Origin: Candidatus Dojkabacteria bacterium CG_4_10_14_0_2_um_filter_Dojkabacteria_WS6_41_15
GTDB lineage: Bacteria; Patescibacteriota; Dojkabacteria; GCA-002793355
Length of the DNA: 30,293 nt
Assembly: GCA_002793355.1 (NCBI GenBank)
Contig: PFQB01000009.1
Span: 1-30,293 of the forward strand
Direction of reading: 5' to 3'
The notes below the pieces were generated by a model. The model was not told the origin of the DNA. It saw only the letters and a program-made list of their open reading frames with translations, and searched no databases. Both the position numbers and the translations under genes were made by a program. Shown piece after piece: positions 1 to 6,488 of the stretch; positions within the stretch are counted from its first letter, which is position 1; each line of letters starts with the position of its first letter.

Positions 1-64
1 CGAGTAGTTCGGTAATATCCGAGTAGGTCTGCGACTGTTCCTCGAGCTGCGAAATGTCAGTCAT
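1..64 (-). CDS. 5' end of an unidentified gene (partial)
   Basis: An ATG at 62-64 opens a frame that runs off the left edge with no stop. The 21 visible residues begin MTDISQLEEQSQ and are rich in Glu, Gln and Leu, as in an N-terminal helix or coiled coil. The start lies 5 bases after the pnp stop on the same strand, so it is probably the third gene of the rpsO-pnp unit. I see no clear Shine-Dalgarno site. The fragment is too short to assign; a release-factor-like helical N-terminus is one possibility, but this is only a guess. Confidence 0.5.
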   Translation of the reverse strand, partial: MTDISQLEEQSQTYSDITELL

Positions 65-69
65 TAACT

Positions 70-2181
70 CTATTTTACCTGTTTTAGCGATAACTGCAAC
101 CGACCCATATCATCAACACCAACAACCTTCACGCGAACGCGCTGGCCGGGCTTGACCACATCGTCTGGGTTTTTGACAAAGCCATCTGCTAACTCGGAAA
201 CATGGATAAGGCCTTTGCCTTCCAAATCTCCGCGGTTAATTTTACAAATAGAACCAAAGGGGCGATTCTCTAAAATCATTCCGTCATAGGTTTCGCCAAC
301 TTTGAATTCTTCGAAGATGGCTTCAATCAATTCTTTGGCATGTGCACGAGCTTCTGCGGGCGCACCAAAGATATCTACGGTACCGTCATCGTGAATATTC
401 AAATCCATACCAGACATTCTGGTAATTTCTTTAATCATTTTTCCACCTGGACCAATCAGCTTTCCGATTTTTTCTGGATCAATGGTAATCGTTTCAATTT
501 GTGGAGCAAATTCAGACAAGGTCTTTCTGATCTCTGGAATAGTCTTCTTCATAAGATCCAAAACAACCGTACGTCCAATCTTTGCAGCGTCAATTGCTTC
601 GTTAATAACTGCATAAGGAATACTCAAACGTTTGGTATCCATTTGAATTGCAGTAATTCCGACTTCTGTACCACCTACTTTAAAATCCATTTCCCCGAAG
701 AAATCTTCGGTTTCTGCAATATCAGTTAACAAGTGGTATTGACCAAAGGTATCATCTGCGATAACACCGACAGAAATACCGGCGGCAGGTCGTTTAATTG
801 GAACGCCCGCATCCATAAGGGCCATACTAGCACCGCTAATTGAACCCATAGAGGTTGAGCCGGCTTCGGTCATAATTTCACTAACCACACGAATCATGTA
901 GGGAAACTCTGTTTGTGACGGAATCAAGCGTTCGAGAGCTTTTTCACCTAATGCACCATGGCCAATATCTCGTCGTCCTGGCTTGTAGGCCATTCTTCCT
1001 GGTTCGCCATACGCATAAGGCATTCCACTATATTCGTGAATAAAGTGATTAATTCCTTCACCACTTGGATCCTCGACGGATTGTGATTTTGCCGGAGAAG
1101 CCAACGTGGCAACTGACAACAAATGGGTATCACCTCGTTTGAAAATTGCGGAACCGTGTGCCCGTTTCAATACAGATACTTCTGCAGATAATTCGCGAAT
1201 CTCATCAAATTTTCGACCATCAATGCGGTGACCTTTCTCTAATACTGCGGCACGAACAAGCTTTTTCTGCTCTTTATCCATGGCGCCGGCAATATGGTAC
1301 CACTTCACTTCTGGTGTTTCCTTGAAATCAGCTGCCAATTTATTTGTTAATGCCATTAACTTTTCTTTTCTGGAAAATTTGCTCGGGTCACTTACTGCTG
1401 CTAACAATTCGTTCATATAGGTTGACTCTAGCTTTTCAATCACGACTGCAGGAATCTCCATCATAACACCCTCTTTCTTTGCAATGCCGACTTGTTTTGC
1501 AAATTCCGATTGCGCTTTCCAAAGCACTTCGGATTGCTCTTTAGCAAATTGCAGTGATTCTTTTACCATTGCTTCTGGAACTTCGCTCATATCTGCATCG
1601 AACATCGTTACACCATTTTTATCCAAACCAACAAACATATTCATGGGCATTTCGGTTTCGTTCGCCTTCAAAGAAAGTGCGGTTACGTCAACTGGATTTG
1701 CGTAAGGCTTACCTTCGGGTGACATCGAAATACGAAGTCCTGACAGCTCACCTTCAAAAGGAATATCTGATGCCATAAAGGCGGCTACGGTTGCGTTAAA
1801 TGCCAAAACCAACGGGTCGTTTTGTGGATCATAGGAAAGAACCGTTACGTACAATTGCACCGTATCTAATAGTCCCTTTGGGAAGCGTGGACGAATAGCA
1901 CGGTCGATCAGTCGTCCCTTGAGAACAGCCTCTTCTGTTGGAAAACCTTCTCGTTTGTTATAGGGAGAAGACATAATTTTCCCGGAAGCATAATATTTCT
2001 CTAAATACTCAACCTGCAAAGGGAAAAAGTCAGAGTCTTCTTTGGCAGGGCCACGAAGAACGGCAACATTTACTGCGGTATTTCCCCAGGTTGCGAAAAT
2101 AGAACAATCGCACAAATGTGCGAACTTTTTGTATTGCCACGTCATTTTAGACCCGGCGAAATCGAATGAAAATTCATTCAT
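70..2181 (-). CDS. pnp: Polyribonucleotide nucleotidyltransferase (PNPase)
   Basis: Phosphorolytic 3'-to-5' exoribonuclease of mRNA decay. About 703 residues, the normal length. Domain order is complete: first RNase PH domain (with KREGFPTEEAV and RLIDRAIRPRFPKG near residues 75-105), helical linker, second RNase PH domain with the active-site segment EDFFGEMDFKVGGTE, a KH domain (IGKLIGPGGKMIKEI) and a C-terminal S1 domain (GLIHVSEL to LQLSLK). In the active-site segment the ED and MD aspartates known to be essential in E. coli PNPase are kept, while the intervening GDMD aspartate is Glu. I prefer the ATG at 2181; a GTG at 2199 in the same frame would add six hydrophobic residues. The gene follows rpsO on the same strand, the classical rpsO-pnp order, with a long inverted repeat between them. 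Confidence 0.97.
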   Translation of the reverse strand: MNEFSFDFAGSKMTWQYKKFAHLCDCSIFATWGNTAVNVAVLRGPAKEDSDFFPLQVEYLEKYYASGKIMSSPYNKREGFPTEEAVLKGRLIDRAIRPRFPKGLLDTVQLYVTVLSYDPQNDPLVLAFNATVAAFMASDIPFEGELSGLRISMSPEGKPYANPVDVTALSLKANETEMPMNMFVGLDKNGVTMFDADMSEVPEAMVKESLQFAKEQSEVLWKAQSEFAKQVGIAKKEGVMMEIPAVVIEKLESTYMNELLAAVSDPSKFSRKEKLMALTNKLAADFKETPEVKWYHIAGAMDKEQKKLVRAAVLEKGHRIDGRKFDEIRELSAEVSVLKRAHGSAIFKRGDTHLLSVATLASPAKSQSVEDPSGEGINHFIHEYSGMPYAYGEPGRMAYKPGRRDIGHGALGEKALERLIPSQTEFPYMIRVVSEIMTEAGSTSMGSISGASMALMDAGVPIKRPAAGISVGVIADDTFGQYHLLTDIAETEDFFGEMDFKVGGTEVGITAIQMDTKRLSIPYAVINEAIDAAKIGRTVVLDLMKKTIPEIRKTLSEFAPQIETITIDPEKIGKLIGPGGKMIKEITRMSGMDLNIHDDGTVDIFGAPAEARAHAKELIEAIFEEFKVGETYDGMILENRPFGSICKINRGDLEGKGLIHVSELADGFVKNPDDVVKPGQRVRVKVVGVDDMGRLQLSLKQVK

Positions 2182-2253
2182 AATTAATAAAAAATACACT
2201 TATATATGATCTCTCAATACTACTATGGAAAACCGTTAAAAGCCAGAGTGTTT

Positions 2254-2332
2254 AAAGGTTAAAGGATAAAGTTTAAAAAATAAATTGGATAAGAATCCCT
2301 CTTTATTCTCTATGCTTTACGCTTTAACCTTT
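2254..2332 (-). repeat. Long inverted repeat in the pnp leader
   Basis: Arms 2254-2271 and 2315-2332 are 18 bases each and pair with only two mismatches; the outer 11 bases pair perfectly. The spacer is 43 AT-rich bases. The element fills most of the rpsO-pnp intergenic region. In Enterobacteria the pnp leader folds into a hairpin cut by RNase III and then by PNPase itself for autoregulation. Position and size suggest an analogous structure here, but that function is inferred. It has no U-tract, so it is a poor intrinsic terminator. Confidence 0.7.
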
Positions 2333-2351
2333 CGCAAATTTTTTATTTGCG
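2333..2351 (-). repeat. Small hairpin over the rpsO stop codon
   Basis: Seven-base arms CGCAAAT (2333-2339) and ATTTGCG (2345-2351) surround a five-base T loop. The right arm contains the last rpsO codons and the stop. It sits directly upstream of the larger pnp-leader repeat and could pause ribosomes or protect the rpsO 3' end; this role is speculative. Confidence 0.5.
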
Positions 2352-2612
2352 CAGTCCTAGCAATTCGATAAGTTTTGCGTAGCGAGCCTCGTTCTCTTTT
2401 TTGAGGTATGCCAACAATCGCTGCCGTGCTTTAACAAGCTTAATAAAACCACGTCGTGAATGGTGATCTTTATTATGCTTGGTAAAGTGATCAGTCAAGC
2501 GCTGTATACGTACAGTCAACAAAGCAATCTGAATTTCTGGCGAGCCGGTATCAGAATCTGAGAGACCAAATTTCTTGATAACCGCTGTCTTTTCGTCTTT
2601 TACTAATGCCAT
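2343..2612 (-). CDS. rpsO: 30S ribosomal protein S15
   Basis: Primary 16S rRNA-binding protein of the small-subunit platform. From the ATG at 2612 the protein is 89 residues, the usual S15 length. Family signatures are clear: DTGSPEIQIALLTVRI, the LTDHFTKHNKDHHSRRGF loop with its HNKDHHSRR core, and the LVKARQRLLAYLK helix. A TTG four codons upstream would only add MFAE, which is not typical. It is the first gene of a unit with pnp and has its own promoter about 60 bases upstream. No Shine-Dalgarno sequence is evident before the ATG. Confidence 0.97.
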   Translation of the reverse strand: MALVKDEKTAVIKKFGLSDSDTGSPEIQIALLTVRIQRLTDHFTKHNKDHHSRRGFIKLVKARQRLLAYLKKENEARYAKLIELLGLRK

Positions 2613-2669
2613 TTCGGCAAACAATATAGGTTAGATTCGCTTCATCAACAAGGATGAGTGCTGTTGGTA

Positions 2670-2698
2670 ATTGTAACATAAGGAAAACGGGGATGCAA
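2670..2698 (-). promoter_or_regulatory. Sigma-70-type promoter of rpsO-pnp
   Basis: On the minus strand a -35 TTGCAT (2693-2698) is separated by exactly 17 bases from a -10 TACAAT (2670-2675). The predicted start near 2663 leaves a leader of about 50 bases before the rpsO ATG, the longest leader of any promoter identified in this window. The leader could carry S15 autoregulation, known from other bacteria, but I could not identify a specific fold. Confidence 0.65.
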
Positions 2699-2755
2699 GA
2701 TATTGGGTGGTCGATTGTGATATACTCTGAACTTTTTTTGCGAAAGGAGGTGGCT

Positions 2756-4153
2756 CTACGTAGCAGTTTCTCTCATTTTCTTCGCTATTGCGGCAAAGTC
2801 AATTCCGGGGGATGTTGGTATAGCTTCTGTGGAAGGTTGTTGTTGCACGGGCAAATTGTCATTTTCTTCAATATTGATTTGAGGTTCATAGCCTGCCTGT
2901 GCTGCATCAATACTTTCCCCACTATCAGATTCGGCGTCATCACTTGATATTTCCATCTCTGCTTCAATTGCGACCGGTACTGGTATTATTGGTGGAATTT
3001 GTTGTTCCTGATGCTGTTCATCTTTCGTAACCACACGGTATACATCTTGGCATACTTTTTCAAAGTCTATTCCTTCGATAATTCCACAAGTAACTAAACC
3101 ATCTAACGGAAAGCCGTATTTAATGGCGACGCGTTTTAGAGTTTCGCTGTGGCCGTTAACGTAAACATGAGAACGGTCAACACCTTCTTCAACACAAACA
3201 ACGTTCTGCTGAACCTGAGGGAGTTTGGGCAAATAGTACAAAGTGGTAAGTACCTCCGATACCGATACCCCTAGTTCGATGAGTTTTGCGGAAGAGATTG
3301 AATACAAAACAGTGTTTTCTTCCGGTGCTTTCTGAGCTGAGGAGAGAAGTTGTTGCAGTATGCAATTTTGCTTCGCAAAATCGCTTCCATACACCTTTAC
3401 CATTCTCTCCAAATCTAAAGACTCAGTAAACTTGCTTACCAAACCATACCCTTCGCTGTCCGGCAGCATTATTCCTTGTGATAACGACACATTGCTCTGC
3501 ATAAGCAAGGTATATAGCTCCTTCTCGTATACAGCAAAATCCGAATAATCTGTTAAGCCCTGGGCGATTTCTCGTAAGGAATACGTGTCATTGTATGTTG
3601 ACACCGTTACCGCAGAAACAAATGGTATACGCTCCGAATACGTTGCTTGTGCAGAATAGGTTCCGAAGAAAAAGGTTTGCGCCTGCGACAGTGATGGCTG
3701 GTGCTTTTGCATCGCGCCAATTAACGGATGCCTTGAGGAGATTCCAACCCCGATAACAATATCATACACATTTCCATGTGTTGAAACAGACAAACCTTTC
3801 ATATCCAGTGCACTTTTTGTCGGTATAACCGTAATCTCAAGATTATTATCGACAAATGCGGAGGAAACTTCTCCAACGGAATCACTTACTCCTGCGATTG
3901 GTATGGAAATGATTTGGCGTAATTGCTCTAGAGAAACAACCAAATCTGTTGGGTAGATCTCGTCAACGTTCCTTCCCCAACCAAAGGGTTCTTTTGCCAC
4001 TAATACGGTTACCTTTTTCCCCTTACGTTTTAAGATCGAGATCAGCAAAGTCGACCAGAGTGAATAGCCAATTGGCAGATAATCGTGTAACAGAAAAAGT
4101 ACTTGATTAGAGTTTTGTAACGCTTGAACTAACGATGTATCAATACTCGCCAT
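2756..4153 (-). CDS. Degenerate DHH-family (NrnA-like) protein, probably non-catalytic
   Basis: 465 residues. The N-terminus (about 17-52: VLFLLHDYLPIGYSLWSTL, then a helix ending GKKVTVLV) matches the first beta-alpha unit of DHH phosphoesterases such as NrnA/RecJ, where the usual text is H-x-x-P-D-G-D-A-x-G-S. Residues 326-371 (SHVYVNGHSETLKRVAIKYG, then GLVTCGIIEG) resemble a DHHA1 domain. The metal-binding aspartates of the first motif are absent (IGY replaces DGD), no DHH triplet is seen, and the GGGH motif of DHHA1 is replaced. Residues 375-465 are an acidic, Pro/Gln-rich, probably disordered tail. In many bacteria an NrnA gene follows nusA-infB-rbfA, so the location fits. The family call is my inference from weak similarity; an enzymatic role looks unlikely. 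Confidence 0.5.
   Translation of the reverse strand: MASIDTSLVQALQNSNQVLFLLHDYLPIGYSLWSTLLISILKRKGKKVTVLVAKEPFGWGRNVDEIYPTDLVVSLEQLRQIISIPIAGVSDSVGEVSSAFVDNNLEITVIPTKSALDMKGLSVSTHGNVYDIVIGVGISSRHPLIGAMQKHQPSLSQAQTFFFGTYSAQATYSERIPFVSAVTVSTYNDTYSLREIAQGLTDYSDFAVYEKELYTLLMQSNVSLSQGIMLPDSEGYGLVSKFTESLDLERMVKVYGSDFAKQNCILQQLLSSAQKAPEENTVLYSISSAKLIELGVSVSEVLTTLYYLPKLPQVQQNVVCVEEGVDRSHVYVNGHSETLKRVAIKYGFPLDGLVTCGIIEGIDFEKVCQDVYRVVTKDEQHQEQQIPPIIPVPVAIEAEMEISSDDAESDSGESIDAAQAGYEPQINIEENDNLPVQQQPSTEAIPTSPGIDFAAIAKKMRETAT
3362..3384. repeat. Small hairpin inside the DHH-like gene
   Basis: Arms GCAATTTTGC (3362-3371) and GCAAAATCGC (3375-3384) pair with one mismatch around a TTC loop. The top-strand centre reads TTGCTTCGCAA. 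It closely resembles the larger palindrome at 27382-27417 and the 16272-16291 hairpin, which share a GCTTCGC-type core, and it is translated in frame. Confidence 0.5.
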
Positions 4154-4158
4154 GCTGT

Positions 4159-4187
4159 ATTATAGGATAAAGTCAAGCCTTATTCAA
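4159..4187 (-). promoter_or_regulatory. Promoter giving a leaderless mRNA for the DHH-like gene
   Basis: Minus strand: -35 TTGAAT (4182-4187), 17-base spacer, -10 TATAAT (4159-4164). Only five bases separate the -10 from the ATG at 4153, so the expected transcription start coincides with the A of the start codon. The -35 lies in the last codons of the upstream reading frame. Confidence 0.7.
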
Positions 4188-4527
4188 CTTGCATACTGCC
4201 TACAGTCGGTGTTAACGTTTGCTCCATTAAACCAAAACAAACATTTCCAGTAAGTTCTTTACCATCCAAAGATGTAAAAGGAACAGTTCCCAGTTCCCAA
4301 AAATCTTTGAAATCTTTTTCTGATTTTGCTGCCATATAAACAAGAAACTGCTCCCAAAACTTTAGGCCGTACTCCTTAATAATCTGCGCACCAAGGCGAT
4401 AACCAATTTCTTGTCCAACGATATAGTCTCCTCTCACCAGGTCTCTTTCTCTATCAGTACTATTCGCATTATCACAAGCTCTAACGATCTTGCTAAACCA
4501 ACAACTCCTCTTGGAAGACACGAACAT
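4180..4527 (-). CDS. Second half of an unrecognised, apparently frameshifted gene
   Basis: This frame overlaps the end of the 4434-4907 frame and is offset from it by one base. The convincing part is from about RACDNANSTDRERD onward, through DYIVGQEIGYRLGAQII, FWEQFLVYMAAKSEKDFKDF and a CFGLMEQTLTPTVG end. The nominal ATG at 4527 lies inside sequence that reads better in the other frame, so that start is probably not real. Restoring one base near 4470 would fuse both frames into one protein of about 242 residues. Alternatively a GTG at 4437 overlaps the upstream TGA (GTGA) and could start a separate 85-residue coupled protein. I recognise no family. Confidence 0.55.
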   Translation of the reverse strand: MFVSSKRSCWFSKIVRACDNANSTDRERDLVRGDYIVGQEIGYRLGAQIIKEYGLKFWEQFLVYMAAKSEKDFKDFWELGTVPFTSLDGKELTGNVCFGLMEQTLTPTVGSMQVE

Positions 4528-4907
4528 ACGGTAGTACTCTGCCCTTCAACTTCAGTGTGACTTATATAAAATTTATAATGACGCTTAATTTCGTCTAAAG
4601 ATAATTCAGCAGGATTCATAAAGGTGCCCATTGCTTCCATCGCTCCAAGAAAATCAGAGCGGTCCGCACCATTCACATAGGCGACTTCACCACTTACCTT
4701 AACATTAAGATTAAGCCATGGATTAAGCAATTGCTGCGTCGCACGTAACATTCCGCTAACAATATGAGGCATTCCCTCGGCTTCTTCGGCAACTCTGACC
4801 GATAATCCAACATCTCTAACACCTTCGGCAATACTTGTTAAAATGACCGCGCTTGTGCGTGATGCTCTTACGCCTTCACTAACGTGTGTCCCTCGGCCCT
4901 CAGCCAT
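4434..4907 (-). CDS. First half of an unrecognised, apparently frameshifted gene
   Basis: The frame starts at ATG 4907, 20 bases after infB, in the slot where rbfA is usually found. It is not RbfA by length or sequence. Visible features: Ala/Gly/Val-rich helical start (VSEGVRASRTSAVILTSIAEG), a middle with LNPWLNLNVKVSGEVAYVNG, and KFYISHTEVEGQSTTVCSCL with a Cys-x-Cys pair. The last residues (LELVIMRIVLIEKETW) look unlike the rest and may be out-of-frame reading after a lost base. The following frame (4180-4527) supplies the natural continuation. Function unknown. Confidence 0.6.
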   Translation of the reverse strand: MAEGRGTHVSEGVRASRTSAVILTSIAEGVRDVGLSVRVAEEAEGMPHIVSGMLRATQQLLNPWLNLNVKVSGEVAYVNGADRSDFLGAMEAMGTFMNPAELSLDEIKRHYKFYISHTEVEGQSTTVCSCLPRGVVGLARSLELVIMRIVLIEKETW

Positions 4908-4927
4908 ATTTCCCTAAATAATAGTTT

Positions 4928-6469
4928 TTATTTTCCAATAAACGTCACCGTATCCTCTTCTTTAACTTCTTCGGCGATTTTCCCGACGTTAACACCACAC
5001 TCAGCGCCTTTTTTGACGACATTCTTTTCATCTTTCAATACTTTTAGAGATTGAATTTGGTAGGTTCCAACGACCTCACCATCGCGAGTGATTCTTGCTG
5101 TTGCGCTACGTTTTGCTTCTCCATCGGTAATCACGGTTCCCACCACAACTTCACCACTCGAAAGAATGAATACTTTTTTGACACGGCCAGAACCAATAAC
5201 AACTTCTTGCTCTTCGCCAACACCAGAAAGTTTCTTTATGTGGTCTTGAATCAAGTCGTACAAATGGTAGACAATGTCAAAAGTTGCAATAGTAACGCCT
5301 TGTTGCTTTGCATAATCAATGACGTCGTTTGGCGCTTTTACACGAAAACCGATAAGCATGGCCTTGAAAGTTTTCGCGGTTGCAACATCATTAATCGAAA
5401 TTGCACCAACACCACTAGAAATCACCTTTACCAAAACCTTGTCGGTATTATATTTTTCAAATGAGGGGAGTACTGAAAACAGTGATGCATTAACGTCTGT
5501 CTTAAGCACTACTGGGATAATAAATTCATGGTCTGTCGCAAACAATGCATCCATAAGTTGGTCGTTTGTTTTAGTCTCTTTCGTTTGCACCAGCGTAAAT
5601 CGCTTTTCAACTGTTGCAACAACTTCTTCAGAACCCATGTCAACAATGTCGACTCCGGTCATGGGAAGCTCAGAAAGCCCAGTAACAATAAAGGCCATAC
5701 CTGGTTTTACTTCTGAAATTGGTTTTTTATTTGCGTCAAAGAGTAAACCTATTCGTTCAACTGCCGGCCCAAATAATAGTTGATCACCTTTTTTTAGGGA
5801 ACCCATTCGCAACACACAAAACGCTTGCTTTCCCAGCGCCTTATCGATCGAGCTATCTAACACAACTCCGTGAGTAATAATTGCAGCACTAGACTCACCA
5901 AAGGCTTCAATTAGCTTGACTCGTTCATGATCTTCGTCTAGCAACTTTTCAACGTCCGCATAGAGGAATACCAAATCGAGTAACGTACCTAACCCTTTCT
6001 TAGTCACCGCAGAAACCTCTACAAAAGGTACGTCGCCACCTGCTCCTTCTAGATAAACACCACGAGTCATAAGCTCTGTTTTCACTTTTTCAACATTAGC
6101 TTCTTCTTTATCGCATTTGGTGATTACAACGATATACTTCATGTGATTGGATTGTATAATGTCGATTGATTCCAATGTTTGAGGCTTTACTCCTTCGTCT
6201 GCGGCAACAATAAGAAACGCTATATCTGCCACTTTTCCACCGTTAATACGCATTAAGCTGAAGACTTCGTGCCCAGGGGTGTCTACAAAGGTAATCGTTT
6301 CTCCCTTCCATTCGACATTCGAAATGTAGATGTTTTGGGTGATTCCGCCTGGTTCACCTTTTTGTACGGTTGTATCACGAATCGCATCTAATAACGACGT
6401 TTTCCCGTGGTCGACGTGACCAAGCACGACAACAATTGGATTTCTTGGTAATTTTTGTGTATCAGCCAT
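4928..6469 (-). CDS. infB: Translation initiation factor IF-2 (short form)
   Basis: GTPase that brings initiator tRNA to the 30S subunit and promotes subunit joining. 513 residues, much shorter than the roughly 750-900 of many bacteria, because the N-terminal region is missing and the G domain begins at once. G1 GHVDHGKT is at 17-24, GGITQNI at 41-47, G3 DTPGHE at 63-68 with the catalytic His. G4 is TKCD (117-120) instead of NKxD. Domains II, III and IV follow (SLKKGDQLLFGP; LKTDVNASL; the C-terminal beta barrel with GSGRVKKVFILSSGEVVVG). It is 19 bases downstream of nusA and has an AAGGA site 8 bases before the ATG. Confidence 0.96.
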   Translation of the reverse strand: MADTQKLPRNPIVVVLGHVDHGKTSLLDAIRDTTVQKGEPGGITQNIYISNVEWKGETITFVDTPGHEVFSLMRINGGKVADIAFLIVAADEGVKPQTLESIDIIQSNHMKYIVVITKCDKEEANVEKVKTELMTRGVYLEGAGGDVPFVEVSAVTKKGLGTLLDLVFLYADVEKLLDEDHERVKLIEAFGESSAAIITHGVVLDSSIDKALGKQAFCVLRMGSLKKGDQLLFGPAVERIGLLFDANKKPISEVKPGMAFIVTGLSELPMTGVDIVDMGSEEVVATVEKRFTLVQTKETKTNDQLMDALFATDHEFIIPVVLKTDVNASLFSVLPSFEKYNTDKVLVKVISSGVGAISINDVATAKTFKAMLIGFRVKAPNDVIDYAKQQGVTIATFDIVYHLYDLIQDHIKKLSGVGEEQEVVIGSGRVKKVFILSSGEVVVGTVITDGEAKRSATARITRDGEVVGTYQIQSLKVLKDEKNVVKKGAECGVNVGKIAEEVKEEDTVTFIGK

Positions 6470-6477
6470 GGTTTACG

Positions 6478-6482
6478 TCCTT
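6478..6482 (-). promoter_or_regulatory. Ribosome binding site of infB
   Basis: AAGGA on the minus strand, 8 bases upstream of the infB ATG. It is one of the few convincing Shine-Dalgarno sites in the window and belongs to an internal operon gene, in contrast to the leaderless operon starts. Confidence 0.6.
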
Positions 6483-6488
6483 ATTGAA

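Noticed and set aside
340..729. Plus-strand reading frame of 129 residues within pnp
   Set aside because: Antisense shadow of a clearly conserved PNPase region; no promoter, RBS or protein signature.
2654..2947. Plus-strand frame starting near the rpsO promoter
   Set aside because: It is antisense to the end of the DHH-like gene and its sequence has no family features; the SD-like site is not at a usable distance from its start.
4434..4907. RbfA, expected after infB
   Set aside because: The sequence shows none of the RbfA KH-like pattern and the combined frame is about twice its length.
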